Notes under the pieces: model-generated | The model's database searches: none | Told to the model about the DNA's origin: nothing | What the model saw: the letters and a program-made list of their open reading frames with translations, nothing else | In this document: piece by piece, positions 17,070 through 26,556 of the stretch | Numbering within the stretch: position 1 is the stretch's first letter | Layout of the letters: the number at the start of each line of letters is the position of its first letter | Assembly: GCF_022664465.1 (NCBI RefSeq) | Contig: NZ_JAKREV010000005.1 | Location: 62,001-126,000, forward strand | DNA from: Sphingomonas hankookensis | GTDB taxonomy: Bacteria; Pseudomonadota; Alphaproteobacteria; Sphingomonadales; Sphingomonadaceae | DNA length: 64,000 nt | Reading direction: 5' to 3' | Translations under genes and position numbers: made by a program

Positions 17070-17190
17070 CGCCACTCTCCCAACAGCCTTGGCCGAGGGA
17101 TTACGCATGGGCGCGCGGGCGGGTCAAGAACCTGAACCGCGCTTCAACTTGACCGGCACGATCGTTCCCGATCGGTACGACTGCCCCCAC

Positions 17191-17219
17191 CGTCACCCCG
17201 GACTTGATCCGGGGTGACG
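17191..17219. repeat. Family A short palindrome
   Basis: CGTCACCCCGGACTTGATCC followed by GGGGTGACG, a near-perfect 29-bp palindrome in the divergent spacer between scoA and the ThDP enzyme gene. Confidence 0.8.
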
Positions 17220-17301
17220 TATCGTCAGGGACGAAGGTCGAAACCCGCGCCACCGGCACCGCGCACTGGCACCCCGCACCACCCGCGGTTAGCCTGCGGA
17301 A

Positions 17302-18954
17302 ATTACAGATTCGCGCACCGGTGGCCGTATCCTGGTCGATGCCCTCGTCACGCAGGGCTGCGACCGCATCTTCCACGTGCCGGGCGAAAGTTTCCTCGCC
17401 GTGCTCGACGCGCTGCACGACACGCCCGCGATCGACCTGGTGACCTGTCGGCAGGAGGGCGGCGTCGGCTTCATGGCCTGCGCCGACGGCGTGCTGACCG
17501 GGCGGCCCGGCGTCGCCTTCGTCACCCGCGGCCCCGGCGCCACCAACGCGTCGATCGGCGTGCATGTCGCGATGCAGGATTCGGTGCCGATGCTGCTGTT
17601 CATCGGCGATGTCGACCGCGGCATGCGCGACCGCGAAGGGTTTCAGGAGGTCGATTTCCTGACGATGTTCGCGCCGCTCGCCAAGCGGGTGCTGCGCATC
17701 GACGATCCGGCGCGCATCCCGGAATATGTCGCGCGGGCATGGCGCACCGCCACCTCCGGCCGGCCGGGCCCGGTGGTGATCGCGCTGCCCGAGGATATGC
17801 TGGTCGAGCAGGCGGTGGCGCAGGACCGCCCGCCGCTCGCGAAACTGGAAACCACGCTCGACCCCGCCAACTTCGGTGCGCTCCTGACCGCGTTGCGCAC
17901 GTCCGAACGCCCCGTGGCGATTGTCGGCGGGGCAGGCTGGGATGCCGCCACCGGCGCAACCTTCGCCACCTTCGCCGAGCGCTGGGGCATTCCCGTCGCC
18001 GGCGCATTCCGCCGACAGGACGCCGTCGCCAACGACCATCCGGCATGGGCCGGCAATCTCGGCTACGGCCCGTCTCCCAAACTGGTCCAGCGGATCAAGG
18101 CCGCCGACCTGCTGCTGGTCGTCGGCGCCCGCCTCGGCGAAGCGACCACCGACGGCTACACCCTCGTCACGCCCGACCATCCGGGGCAGACGCTGATCCA
18201 TGTCCACCCCGACCCGGCCGAACTCGACCGCGTATACCACGCCGACCTTGCCGTCGCCGCCGATCCGTTCGCCTTTGCCGCCATGCTCGCCTGCGCCGAC
18301 CCGCCCGCACGGCCCCTGCCCGCCGCCGCCGAAGCCCATGCCGAATGGCAGGCATGGTCCACCCCCGCCCCGCGCGACGTGACCCTCGACCTCGGCCCCT
18401 GCGTCGCGGCGATGCGCGAACGCCTGTCGGGGCACGACACGATCATCTGCAACGGCGCGGGCAATTTCTCCGGCTGGTGGCATCGCTACTGGCACTATGG
18501 CTGGTCGGGCACGCAGTTGGCCCCGACCTGCGGCGCGATGGGCTACGGCACCCCCGCCGCCGTCGCCGCAGCCTTGCGCGAACCGGACAAGCTGGCGGTC
18601 GCGGTCGCGGGCGATGGCGACTTCCTGATGAACGGACAGGAACTGGCGAGCGCGGTCCAGCACCGCGCCAACCTGCTCGTCATCCTGATCGACAATGGCG
18701 GCTACGGCACGATCCGCATGCATCAGGAACGCGAATATCCGACGCGGGTCAGCGGCACCGCCCTCGCCAACCCCGATTTCGCCGCGCTCGCCCGCGCCTA
18801 TGGTGCCTGGGCCGACACGGTGGAGACGACCGAACAGTTCGCCCCGGCGCTCGACCGCGCGCTGGCACAGACCGGCGTGCGGCTGCTCCACTGCCGGACC
18901 GATATCGACGTCATCACCCACGGCACGACGATCGCCGCGATCCGGTCGCGTTAA
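17302..18954 (+). CDS. Thiamine diphosphate-dependent enzyme, acetolactate synthase-like; no ATG/GTG start at the expected place
   Basis: About 550-residue ThDP enzyme (decarboxylase, carboligase or synthase type). The PYR domain has the catalytic Glu in CRQEGGVGFMACADG; the PP domain has the ThDP motif GDGDFLMNGQELAS followed by LIDNGGYGTI. The homologous N-terminus (TDSRTGGRILVDALVTQG) is encoded, but the codon where Met is expected is ATT (17302), and an in-frame TAG lies three codons upstream. The first ordinary start codon is a GTG at 17377, which would cut 25 conserved residues. The substrate cannot be named. Confidence 0.85.
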   Translation: MTDSRTGGRILVDALVTQGCDRIFHVPGESFLAVLDALHDTPAIDLVTCRQEGGVGFMACADGVLTGRPGVAFVTRGPGATNASIGVHVAMQDSVPMLLFIGDVDRGMRDREGFQEVDFLTMFAPLAKRVLRIDDPARIPEYVARAWRTATSGRPGPVVIALPEDMLVEQAVAQDRPPLAKLETTLDPANFGALLTALRTSERPVAIVGGAGWDAATGATFATFAERWGIPVAGAFRRQDAVANDHPAWAGNLGYGPSPKLVQRIKAADLLLVVGARLGEATTDGYTLVTPDHPGQTLIHVHPDPAELDRVYHADLAVAADPFAFAAMLACADPPARPLPAAAEAHAEWQAWSTPAPRDVTLDLGPCVAAMRERLSGHDTIICNGAGNFSGWWHRYWHYGWSGTQLAPTCGAMGYGTPAAVAAALREPDKLAVAVAGDGDFLMNGQELASAVQHRANLLVILIDNGGYGTIRMHQEREYPTRVSGTALANPDFAALARAYGAWADTVETTEQFAPALDRALAQTGVRLLHCRTDIDVITHGTTIAAIRSR

Positions 18955-19015
18955 ACCTATCGTATCGATTTCGCCCTATCCCCCGGCGGCAGAACCAGCT
19001 TTCCGGGGGAATTTC

Positions 19016-19681
19016 GTGAAGACCGTCGCGACCATCACCGCCGCCGCGCTTGCCGCCGCCGTTTCGCCCGCCGCCGCGCAAAGCATTGTCGACACCCCGC
19101 TTGGCCCCCGCATCGAAGTCCGCGTCGGCTGGGACCGGCTCGACGCCGTGACCGAGGTGCATGACGGCAGCCAGCGCACCGAAATCAGCAGCGGCGACAG
19201 CGGCGTCACCTATGGCGGCGAAGTCGGCTACGACATGGTGCTGTCGGGCGCGTCGGTCGTCGGCCTCTATGCCGGGCTGTCGGGATCGACCTTCGAAACC
19301 TGCGACGACCTGTTTTCGGGCACGCGGGCGATCGCGCGCGACTGTACCAAGGCGGGCCGCGAAGTCTCGGTCGGCGGACGCATCGGCTTCGTCACCGGGC
19401 CGAATGCGCTGGTGTATCTGAAGGGTGGCTACAGCAACGGCGAATTCCGCCGCGACCAGCGCGACCTGCTGACGCCGGGCAACGACACCCGTAACATGGC
19501 CCGCCTCGACGGCTTCCATCTGGGCGCGGGCGGCGAATTCGGCCTGACCAGCCGCGCCTATGGCAAGCTCGAATATCTCTACACCAACTACGCCGCCGAC
19601 AAGGGCACGCTCGGGAATTTGCGGATCGAAACGGGCGCCGAACGCCACCATGTCATCGCCGGACTGGGTTATCGGTTCTGA
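19016..19681 (+). CDS. Outer-membrane beta-barrel protein (porin-like family)
   Basis: 221-residue exported protein. The GTG start is preceded by GGGGGA; the signal peptide ends AVSPAAAQ (about 23). The mature part alternates polar/hydrophobic strands (RIEVRVGWDRLD, GVTYGGEVGYDM, EVSVGGRIGFV, ALVYLKGGYSNG) and ends with an aromatic residue (HHVIAGLGYRF), as needed for Bam-mediated insertion. The two Cys flanking LFSGTRAIARD may form a disulfide. A small OmpA/OmpX-type barrel of unknown role. Confidence 0.85.
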   Translation: MKTVATITAAALAAAVSPAAAQSIVDTPLGPRIEVRVGWDRLDAVTEVHDGSQRTEISSGDSGVTYGGEVGYDMVLSGASVVGLYAGLSGSTFETCDDLFSGTRAIARDCTKAGREVSVGGRIGFVTGPNALVYLKGGYSNGEFRRDQRDLLTPGNDTRNMARLDGFHLGAGGEFGLTSRAYGKLEYLYTNYAADKGTLGNLRIETGAERHHVIAGLGYRF

Positions 19682-19686
19682 CCCAT

Positions 19687-19718
19687 CCGTGCCGCTCCGT
19701 TCGATCGGAGCGGCACGG
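19687..19718. terminator. Strong hairpin between convergent genes
   Basis: Perfect 13-bp arms CCGTGCCGCTCCG / CGGAGCGGCACGG with a 6-nt loop, 5 bp after the beta-barrel stop and 2 bp beyond the convergent gene's stop. There is no T-tract, so it is a terminator by position and structure only. Confidence 0.6.
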
Positions 19719-19720
19719 GG

Positions 19721-20344
19721 TCAATCGTCCACCGGACGGCACGCCAACCAGTCATGTGCCGCCGCCAGCCCGACCGGCGCATCCTCCCAGAATCCGTTCG
19801 GCGCACCCGACAGCCGCGCGTGCAGGCTCTGTCGGAGCCTCTGCGACAATCGTTCGAGCCAGCGGACCGGATCGAGATCGGCGCGCGCCGCGCCACACAG
19901 CACGCTCTCGACCTCGAACACTGCCAGTTCGCCATCGTCCGGATCGTCGACCGTCGCGACAGCCTGATCGAACAGCAGGTCGATCGCCGCAATGATCGCT
20001 GCGCGTTCGTCGTCGCTCCACTGCGCCCATCCCGCCAGCCGCAACTTGCCGAGCACGATCTCGACATCGACCGCATCGCCGGGATGTCGGAGCGACACGT
20101 CGAGGATGCGGGGCAGCAGATAGCGGAAATCGGCCACGTCGCCGACCGTCAGGAACGCCTTCCAGGCATACCACCACAAGGTTTCGCGATCGATCGCGCG
20201 CAGCGGGGTGCGCAGCAATCGCGCCACCTTGGGCGAATCGAGGCAGCATCGACAGCCGGTGATCCGCGACGGCGGGGGCGCGGCAAACATGGCATAAAGC
20301 CGCTCGACCACCACCCGTTTCTGATCTTCGACGCCATCGGTCAT
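19721..20344 (-). CDS. Uncharacterised conserved-type protein
   Basis: 207-residue soluble, acidic, largely helical protein; not recognised. It has an N-terminal Cys cluster (TGCRCCLDSPKVARLL), a Trp-rich stretch (LWWYAWKAFLTVGDVADFRY) and an Asp-rich middle (VDDPDDGELAVFEVE). There is no signal peptide or membrane helix. The regular helical pattern is compatible with an alpha-solenoid or scaffold. It stands alone between two hairpins, convergent with the beta-barrel gene. Confidence 0.75.
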   Translation of the reverse strand: MTDGVEDQKRVVVERLYAMFAAPPPSRITGCRCCLDSPKVARLLRTPLRAIDRETLWWYAWKAFLTVGDVADFRYLLPRILDVSLRHPGDAVDVEIVLGKLRLAGWAQWSDDERAAIIAAIDLLFDQAVATVDDPDDGELAVFEVESVLCGAARADLDPVRWLERLSQRLRQSLHARLSGAPNGFWEDAPVGLAAAHDWLACRPVDD

Positions 20345-20376
20345 CGTCCGACCCTATCGGACACACCTGCCAAAAG

Positions 20377-20413
20377 GAAAAGGGCCGCCCCGGTTTCCCG
20401 GAGCGGCCCCTTC
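20377..20413 (-). terminator. Intrinsic terminator of the csbD gene
   Basis: On the minus strand, GGGGCCGC/GCGGCCC arms with an inner CCGG pairing are followed by CCTTTTCCTTTT. This fits a terminator for the csbD transcript at 20458-20640. Confidence 0.75.
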
Positions 20414-20457
20414 AGACACCATCCGCCATACATCGGCGGTACGCGGTGTCCGTCAGC

Positions 20458-20640
20458 TCAGATCTTGTCGCCGAGCGCGCCCTTGACGCTACCCTTGACG
20501 TCCTGACCGGTGCCCTTGACCTGCTGCGCTTCGCCTTCGGCTTCCAGGCGCTCGTTGTCGGTCGCCTTGCCGATGGCTTCCTTCACGTTGCCGGCGACCT
20601 TGTTGCCTGCAGCGGCGAGCTTGTCGGTGAATTCACCCAT
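20458..20640 (-). CDS. CsbD family stress protein
   Basis: 60-residue helical stress protein with the full CsbD pattern (DKLAAAGNKVAGNVKEAIG, ATDNERLEAEGEAQQVKG). GGAG lies upstream of the ATG. Upstream on the minus strand a GGAAC (20713-20717) and an imperfect -10 element suggest EcfG control. It is the second CsbD protein in the window, without a membrane anchor. Confidence 0.92.
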   Translation of the reverse strand: MGEFTDKLAAAGNKVAGNVKEAIGKATDNERLEAEGEAQQVKGTGQDVKGSVKGALGDKI

Positions 20641-20692
20641 GAATGGCTCCTGTCGGTTGGCGAGGTTTCCCCCGCTGGATTGCGATTATACA

Positions 20693-20717
20693 AAGCGTCA
20701 GCTCGCCCGACGGTTCC
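20693..20717 (-). promoter_or_regulatory. Possible EcfG-type promoter of csbD
   Basis: On the minus strand GGAAC is followed after 16 bp by GCTT, an imperfect match to GGAAC-N16-CGTT. It is supported mainly by the fact that CsbD genes are standard general-stress targets. Confidence 0.3.
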
Positions 20718-20729
20718 ATTAAACTTAAT

Positions 20730-21734
20730 TCATATCAGACCGGCCAGGGGGCTCGACGGATCGGCATAGCGCCGCCGCTGCATCCGCCCGGCCAGATAGC
20801 CCATCCGCCCGGCCTCGACCGCCGCCTTCATCGCCGCGGCCATCAGCACCGGGTCCTTCGCCTCGGCGATCGCGGTGTTCATCAGCACTCCGTCGCAACC
20901 CAGCTCCATCGCCACCGCCGCGTCCGACGCTTGTCCCACCCCGGCATCGACCAGCACCGGCACCTTGGCGCCTTCGACGATCAACCGGATCGTGACGAGG
21001 TTCTGGATGCCCAGCCCCGATCCGATCGGCGCGCCCAGCGGCATGATCGCGACCGCGCCGGCATCCTCCAGCCGCTTGGCGGCGATCGGATCGTCGACGC
21101 AATAGACCATCGGCAGAAAGCCTTCCTTGGCCAGCACCTCGGTCGCGCGCAGCGTTTCCACCATGTCGGGATACAGCGTCCGCGCCTCACCCAGCACTTC
21201 CAGCTTGACGAGGTCCCAGCCACCCGCCTCGCGCGCCAGCCTGAGCGTCCGGATCGCGCTGTCGGCATCGAAGCAGCCGGCGGTGTTGGGCAGGTAGGTA
21301 ATCTTCTTCGGATCGATATAGTCGGTCAGCATCGGCGCCTTGGGATCGCTGACGTTCACCCGGCGCACCGCGACGGTCACGATCTCCGCGCCCGATGCCG
21401 CGACCGCGGCGGCATTCTGTTCGAAATCCTTGTACTTGCCGGTGCCGACGATCAATCTCGACCGGAACGTTCGTCCCGCCACGCTCCACGTATCGCCGTC
21501 GATCGTCGCGACATGGTCGCCGCCGCCGACGAAGTGCACGATCTCCAGCTCGTCGCCATCCTCGACCTTCACCTGCTGCAGCGTCGAGCGCGGCACGACC
21601 TCGAGGTTGCGCTCGACCGCGACCTTTTCGGGCACCAGTCCGATCTGCGCGGTCAGCTCGGCCAGCGTGATGCCGTCGCGAACGCGCATATGGTCGCCAT
21701 TGACCATGATGCTGATGGTACCGTCGGTATGCAT
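20730..21734 (-). CDS. thiG: Fused sulfur carrier ThiS / thiazole synthase ThiG
   Basis: 334 residues. Residues 1-72 are a ThiS ubiquitin-like fold ([20 protein letters not shown]) ending in FVGGG (68-72). Residues about 78-334 are Thi[46 protein letters not shown], the Schiff-base lysine in LVKLEVLGE, and [20 protein letters not shown]. ThiG makes the thiazole moiety of thiamine using ThiS thiocarboxylate. In the fusion the ThiS diglycine is internal, so proteolytic release or an altered mechanism is required. The start MHTDGT follows AGAGGAG. No TPP riboswitch is seen upstream. Confidence 0.95.
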   Translation of the reverse strand: MHTDGTISIMVNGDHMRVRDGITLAELTAQIGLVPEKVAVERNLEVVPRSTLQQVKVEDGDELEIVHFVGGGDHVATIDGDTWSVAGRTFRSRLIVGTGKYKDFEQNAAAVAASGAEIVTVAVRRVNVSDPKAPMLTDYIDPKKITYLPNTAGCFDADSAIRTLRLAREAGGWDLVKLEVLGEARTLYPDMVETLRATEVLAKEGFLPMVYCVDDPIAAKRLEDAGAVAIMPLGAPIGSGLGIQNLVTIRLIVEGAKVPVLVDAGVGQASDAAVAMELGCDGVLMNTAIAEAKDPVLMAAAMKAAVEAGRMGYLAGRMQRRRYADPSSPLAGLI

Positions 21735-21811
21735 GTCGTCTCCTCTGGGCGCGCCGTTCTCTCGACTTACCGGGCCCGGTCCGGCTATGGTGCGCTGCAT
21801 ATAGGGAGCGC

Positions 21812-22276
21812 GTGACAGCCCCCGCAACCGAAAGCACCCCGTTGCCCGCCACCGTCTTCGTCCTCAACGGCCCGAACCTGAACCTGCTCGGCCTGCGCGA
21901 GCCGGAAATCTACGGATCGGACACGCTCGACGACATCGCCGGCATGTTGGAGGATCGCGCCCGCGAGCTGGACCTCCAGATCGACCTGCGCCAGTCGAAC
22001 CACGAAGGCCATCTGGTCGACTGGCTGCACGAGGCGCAGGCGGAGGGCGCGAAGGCGGTGCTGCTCAACGCCGGCGCCTATACCCACACGTCGATCGCGC
22101 TGCACGACGCGATCAAGGCGGTGAAGACCCCGGTGATCGAGGTCCATCTGTCCAATCCGCATACCCGCGAGGACTTTCGCCACATCAGCTATGTCGGGCG
22201 CGCGGCGCGCGGCACGGTGGCGGGATTCGGCGCGCTTTCCTATCTGGTCGCGCTTGAAGCGGCCGCCCGCATCTGA
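21812..22276 (+). CDS. aroQ: Type II 3-dehydroquinate dehydratase
   Basis: 154-residue shikimate-pathway enzyme, dodecameric in the family. Motifs: [20 protein letters not shown] (Tyr of the mobile loop at its end), [33 protein letters not shown] and [15 protein letters not shown] with the catalytic His. GTG start with AGGGAG. It is followed after 45 bp by accB and is divergent from thiSG with 77 bp between. Confidence 0.97.
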   Translation: MTAPATESTPLPATVFVLNGPNLNLLGLREPEIYGSDTLDDIAGMLEDRARELDLQIDLRQSNHEGHLVDWLHEAQAEGAKAVLLNAGAYTHTSIALHDAIKAVKTPVIEVHLSNPHTREDFRHISYVGRAARGTVAGFGALSYLVALEAAARI

Positions 22277-22321
22277 CAAGGGCGCGGTTTTTTATAATTA
22301 AAGATACCATTGGGGGTTACC

Positions 22322-22837
22322 ATGGCAGACGACAATCAGGGCGAAGGAACGCCGTTCACCAGCCACGCGATGCGCGTCGACATCGACCTCGTCCGCGCGC
22401 TGGCGCAGGTGCTCGATGAAACCGACCTGACCGAGGTCGAGGTGGAGGACGGCGCACGCAAGGTCCGCGTCGTGCGCAAGCCCGCGCCGGTACAGGCAGC
22501 GCCGAGCTACGCCCCGACCTATGCGCCGCAGCCCGCCCCGCAGCTTGCCAGCGCCGCGACGACCACGATCGAGGCCGGTGCCGCCGTCGCGCCGGTCAGC
22601 GCCGTGCCGCCGGTCACCTCGCCGATGGTCGGCACCGTCTATCTCGCCGCCAATCCGGAAGCCAAGCCGTTCATCGCGGTGGGACAAAAGGTCGCGGCGG
22701 GCGACACGCTGGTGATCGTCGAAGCGATGAAGGTCATGAACCCGATTGTCGCCCCGGCGGCAGGCACCGTGACGCAAATCCTCGTGTCGAACGGCCAGCC
22801 GGTCGAATTCGACCAGCCGCTGGTGGTCGTGGAATAA
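22322..22837 (+). CDS. accB: Acetyl-CoA carboxylase biotin carboxyl carrier protein
   Basis: 171-residue BCCP of acetyl-CoA carboxylase. A helical N-terminal segment binds the carboxylase; an Ala/Pro-rich flexible linker covers about 55-100; the biotinyl domain has the target lysine in EAMKVMN (K137). The ATG at 22322 was chosen over an in-frame GTG 12 bp upstream. accC follows 1 bp after its stop. Confidence 0.97.
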   Translation: MADDNQGEGTPFTSHAMRVDIDLVRALAQVLDETDLTEVEVEDGARKVRVVRKPAPVQAAPSYAPTYAPQPAPQLASAATTTIEAGAAVAPVSAVPPVTSPMVGTVYLAANPEAKPFIAVGQKVAAGDTLVIVEAMKVMNPIVAPAAGTVTQILVSNGQPVEFDQPLVVVE

Positions 22838-22838
22838 C

Positions 22839-24188
22839 ATGCCCGACATCAAGAAACTGCTGATCGCCAACCGCGGCGAGATCGCGCTCCGCATCCACCG
22901 CGCGTGCCACGAAATGGGCATCAAGACGGTCGCGGTCCATTCGACCGCCGATGCCGATGCGATGCATGTGCGTCTGGCGGACGAGGCGATCTGCATCGGC
23001 CCGCCATCGGCGACCGACAGCTATCTCAACATCCCCAACATCATCTCGGCCGCCGAGATCAGCGGCGCCGACGCGATCCATCCGGGCTATGGCTTCCTGT
23101 CGGAAAACGCCAAGTTCGCCGAGATCGTCGAGCTGCACAACCTGATCTTCGTCGGCCCGAAGCCCGAGCATATCCGCGTCATGGGCGACAAGGTCGAGGC
23201 GAAGCGTACCGCCGGCAAGCTCGGCCTGCCGCTCGTCCCCGGCTCCGATGGCCCGATCGCGGACGTCGAGGAAGCCAAGGCGATCGCCGCGTCGATCGGC
23301 TATCCGGTCATCATCAAGGCGGCATCGGGCGGCGGGGGCCGCGGCATGAAGGTCTGCGCATCCGAGGACCAGCTCGAAACGCTGATGCAGCAGGCGGGCA
23401 GCGAGGCGAAGGCCGCGTTCGGCGACGCCACCGTCTACATGGAGAAATATCTCGGCAACCCGCGCCATATCGAGTTCCAGGTGTTCGGCGACGGCAATGG
23501 CCACGCGGTGCATCTGGGCGAGCGCGACTGCTCGCTGCAACGCCGCCACCAGAAGGTGCTGGAGGAAGCCCCCTCGCCCGTCCTCGGACAGGCCGACCGC
23601 GACCGCATGGGGAACATCTGTGCGAAGGCGATGGCCGATATGGGCTATCGCGGCGCCGGCACGATCGAATTCCTGTGGGAAGACGGCGAGTTCTATTTCA
23701 TCGAAATGAACACCCGCCTGCAGGTCGAACATCCGGTGACCGAGATGATCACCGGCCTCGACCTCGTGCGCGAACAGATCCGCGTCGCCGAAGGGCACGG
23801 CCTGTCGTGCGAGCAGGAACAGATTCGTTTCCACGGCCACGCGATCGAATGCCGCATCAACGCCGAAGACCCGCGCACCTTCGCGCCGTCGCCGGGCACG
23901 GTGAAGCATTTCCACGCGCCGGGCGGCATGCACGTCCGCGTCGATAGCGGCCTGTACGCCGGTTACAAGGTGCCACCTTATTACGACAGTATGATCGCCA
24001 AGCTGATCGTCTACGGCACGACCCGCGAACGCTGCCTGATGCGCCTGCGCCGCGCCTTGGAGGAATTCGTGATCGAGGGAATGAAGACCACCATCCCGCT
24101 CCACCAGGCGCTGCTCGACGATCCCGAATTTCAGGCCGGCGACTACACGATCAAGTGGCTGGAAGAGTGGCTGGCCAAAAACGACTGA
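22839..24188 (+). CDS. accC: Acetyl-CoA carboxylase biotin carboxylase subunit
   Basis: 449-residue ATP-grasp biotin carboxylase. Motifs: [33 protein letters not shown], the glycine-rich loop [22 protein letters not shown] and [17 protein letters not shown]. Co-translated with accB (1-bp gap); aroQ upstream may be in the same transcript. Confidence 0.98.
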   Translation: MPDIKKLLIANRGEIALRIHRACHEMGIKTVAVHSTADADAMHVRLADEAICIGPPSATDSYLNIPNIISAAEISGADAIHPGYGFLSENAKFAEIVELHNLIFVGPKPEHIRVMGDKVEAKRTAGKLGLPLVPGSDGPIADVEEAKAIAASIGYPVIIKAASGGGGRGMKVCASEDQLETLMQQAGSEAKAAFGDATVYMEKYLGNPRHIEFQVFGDGNGHAVHLGERDCSLQRRHQKVLEEAPSPVLGQADRDRMGNICAKAMADMGYRGAGTIEFLWEDGEFYFIEMNTRLQVEHPVTEMITGLDLVREQIRVAEGHGLSCEQEQIRFHGHAIECRINAEDPRTFAPSPGTVKHFHAPGGMHVRVDSGLYAGYKVPPYYDSMIAKLIVYGTTRERCLMRLRRALEEFVIEGMKTTIPLHQALLDDPEFQAGDYTIKWLEEWLAKND

Positions 24189-24195
24189 CCTAAAA

Positions 24196-24333
24196 CTCCT
24201 CCCCATTTCATGGGGAGGGGGACCATGCGCAGCATGGTGGAGGGGGATCGCCGCGAACGCAACGGTGGTGGAGCCGGCCAACCCCCTCCACCACCGGCTG
24301 CGCCGGCGGTCCCCCTCCCCGTACCGGGGAGGA
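24196..24333. repeat. Family E inverted repeat, right edge supplies an SD
   Basis: 138-bp element with CTCCTCCCCATTTCATGGGG at the left, GGTGGAGGGGGATCGCC / CCCCTCCACCA inner arms, and CCCTCCCCGTACCGGGGAGG at the right. The terminal GGGGAGG (24326-24332) stands 5 nt before the ArsC-like ATG. Confidence 0.8.
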
Positions 24334-24337
24334 AAGA

Positions 24338-24673
24338 ATGCACGCCACGATCTACCACAACCCGCGCTGTTCGAAGTCCCGCGCCGCGCTCGCGCTGCTG
24401 ACCGAAGCGGGCGACGACGTGCGCATCGTCGAATATCTCAAAACCCCGCCGACCCGCGACGACCTCGCCGCGCTGCTCGATCGCGCCCGCCTCACCCCGC
24501 GCGAAGCACTGCGCGCGAACGAGCCCGAAGCCAAATCGCTCAAGGACGCCACCGACGCGCAAATCCTCGACGCGATGGCGCAACACCCGATCCTGATCGA
24601 ACGCCCGATCGTCGAGACCGAAAAAGGCATCGTCATCGCCCGCCCGCCGGAGCGGGTGCACGAGGTCCTGTAG
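24338..24673 (+). CDS. ArsC-family protein (glutaredoxin-coupled arsenate reductase type)
   Basis: 111-residue thioredoxin-fold protein. The catalytic Cys is in IYHNPRCSKSRAALALL (C11), and Arg residues in LRANEPEAKSLKD, IERPIVET and ARPPERV match the anion-binding arginines of ArsC. Arsenate reduction or a Spx-like regulatory role are both possible; no arsB or arsR is nearby, so a true ars role is uncertain. Its ribosome-binding site is the edge of the family E repeat. Confidence 0.88.
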   Translation: MHATIYHNPRCSKSRAALALLTEAGDDVRIVEYLKTPPTRDDLAALLDRARLTPREALRANEPEAKSLKDATDAQILDAMAQHPILIERPIVETEKGIVIARPPERVHEVL

Positions 24674-24687
24674 CCGCCTGTCCAGAC

Positions 24688-24715
24688 CGTCGCCCCGGGT
24701 CAAGGTGGGGTGACG
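24688..24715. repeat. Family A partial palindrome
   Basis: CGTCGCCCCGGGTCAAGGTG then GGGTGACG, a degenerate short family A copy after the ArsC-like gene. Confidence 0.6.
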
Positions 24716-24919
24716 TAACATGCAAAGGCCCCCCTTTCCTACACGCCCCCACCCTGCCAGCCTCGCGCTTCCGCTCTTTCCCATCGTCCGCCACCGCGCC
24801 CCTGCACCCGCGCCACAAACAGCGCACGAGTGTGAACTTCGTGAACTTTGGCCACCGAAACCCCGCCTAACCCGCCGCAATCGCTTGGAACCGTCACGAT
24901 AGGGTGCCATGGCACGCAC

Positions 24920-26512
24920 ATGGCGCGTCACACCCCACCGCTCGAACCGGGTCGCAACTGCTGGCGGATCGAGCGCGCCACGCGCGCGACCGTGCTGGTC
25001 GATGCCGATAACTACTTCACCCATGCCCGCGATGCGATGCTCAAGGCGAAGAAGCAGATCATGCTGATCGGCTGGGACTTCGACGCCCGCATCCGCTTCA
25101 AGACCGATGCCGCGACCGAAGGCCCGGAAAAGGTGGGCGAATTTATCAGCTGGCTGGTGCGCCGGACGCCGGGGCTACAGGTGCATATCCTGCGCTGGGA
25201 CACCGGCGCGATCAAGACGCTGTTCCACGGCCAGACGCTGGTCCGCATCGCGAAGTGGATCAAGGACCCGCAGGTCCACCTGCGCCTCGACGGCCATCAT
25301 CCGGTCGCCGGATCGCATCACCAGAAGGTCGTGGTGATCGACGACGACGTCGCCTTCTGCGGCGGGATCGACATGACCGTCGACCGCTGGGACACGCGCG
25401 AGCATCGCGACAACGATCCCCGCCGGATCGAGCCCGACGGTACCCCCTATCAACCGTGGCACGATGTGACGACCGCGCTCGAAGGCCCGGTCGCGGCGGC
25501 ATTGGGCGAGATGTGCCGTCACCGCTGGGCGATCTCGGGCGGCGACGAGCTGCCCGCCCCCACCGACACCGGCGGTTGCTGGCCGACCGGGCTGAAGGCC
25601 GACTTCACCGATATCGAGGTCGCCGTCGCGCGCACCATTCCGGAAATGGCCGATCAGGAACCGGTGCACGAGATCGAGACGCTGTATCTCGACCTGATCG
25701 CCCGCACCGAACGCTTCCTCTATGCCGAAAGCCAGTATTTCGCCTCGCGCAAGGTCGCCGAAGCGATCGCCAAGCGGCTCGACGAACCCGACGGTCCGGA
25801 GATCGTCATCGTCAACCCGACCACGGCCGAGGGCTGGCTGGAACCGGTCGCGATGGATTCGGCGCGGGCCCGGCTGTTTCAGGCGTTGAAGGAACGCGAC
25901 CGCCACGACCGGCTGCGGCTCTACCACCCCTTCACCGCCGGCGGCACCGCGATCTACGTCCATGCCAAGGTGACGGTGATCGACGACCAGCTGCTGCGTG
26001 TCGGCTCGTCCAACTTCAACAACCGTTCGCTGCGGCTCGACACCGAATGTGACGTGACCGTCGATGCGACGCGCCACGCCAATGCCGACGAACGCCGCAC
26101 CATCGCCGGCATCCGCGACTCGCTGCTCGCCGAGCATCTGGGGGTCGATTGCGAGACGGTCGAAACGACGCTGGCGCGCACCGGATCGCTGATCGCGACG
26201 ATCGAGGAATTGCGGGGCGAGGGCCGCTCGCTACGACCCTATGAAATCCCCGACCTCGGTGCGGTGACCGAATGGCTGGCGGACAACAAGATTCTCGATC
26301 CCGAAGGTCCGGACGAGATGTTCGAATCGCTGTCGCGGCGGACGCCGCTGCTCAAGAAGCTGGTGAAGCATCGCCCGCATCTGCATCGCGCGGATAACAG
26401 CCTGTCGCCGGTGATGACCGCGGTGGCGGTGGGCGGTACCGTCGCGGGCGGTACGCTGCTCGGCATGATGCTGTGGCAGGCGTGGAAACGGCGCGACAAC
26501 CCGCCGCACTAG
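24920..26512 (+). CDS. Phospholipase D-family protein with C-terminal membrane helix
   Basis: 530-residue phosphatidyltransferase or phosphodiesterase. Two HKD motifs: HHQKVVVIDDDVAFCGG (about 131-147) and HAKVTVIDDQLLRVGSSN (about 350-367), the hallmark of the PLD/cardiolipin synthase superfamily. A C-terminal helix, VGGTVAGGTLLGMMLWQAW, probably anchors it to the inner membrane. The frame is open to 24848, but the start was placed at the ATG at 24920. Substrate (phospholipid or other diester) not known. Confidence 0.9.
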   Translation: MARHTPPLEPGRNCWRIERATRATVLVDADNYFTHARDAMLKAKKQIMLIGWDFDARIRFKTDAATEGPEKVGEFISWLVRRTPGLQVHILRWDTGAIKTLFHGQTLVRIAKWIKDPQVHLRLDGHHPVAGSHHQKVVVIDDDVAFCGGIDMTVDRWDTREHRDNDPRRIEPDGTPYQPWHDVTTALEGPVAAALGEMCRHRWAISGGDELPAPTDTGGCWPTGLKADFTDIEVAVARTIPEMADQEPVHEIETLYLDLIARTERFLYAESQYFASRKVAEAIAKRLDEPDGPEIVIVNPTTAEGWLEPVAMDSARARLFQALKERDRHDRLRLYHPFTAGGTAIYVHAKVTVIDDQLLRVGSSNFNNRSLRLDTECDVTVDATRHANADERRTIAGIRDSLLAEHLGVDCETVETTLARTGSLIATIEELRGEGRSLRPYEIPDLGAVTEWLADNKILDPEGPDEMFESLSRRTPLLKKLVKHRPHLHRADNSLSPVMTAVAVGGTVAGGTLLGMMLWQAWKRRDNPPH

Positions 26513-26520
26513 AAGAAGCG

Positions 26521-26547
26521 GGCGGGGCGCCGCAGGGACGCCCCGCC
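26521..26547. terminator. Hairpin between convergent genes
   Basis: Arms GGCGGGGCG / CGCCCCGCC with a 9-nt loop, 8 bp after the phospholipase D stop and ahead of the convergent small gene. On the minus strand it is followed by CGCTTCTTCT, a weak U-rich tail. Confidence 0.55.
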
Positions 26548-26556
26548 AACCCGGAC

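Noticed and set aside
21735..21811. Possible TPP riboswitch upstream of thiSG
   Set aside because: The spacer to aroQ is only 77 bp and lacks the CTGAGA and ACCTGA core of the THI element.
24338..24673. Arsenic resistance operon
   Set aside because: Only an ArsC-like protein is present; no arsR, arsB, acr3 or arsH around it.
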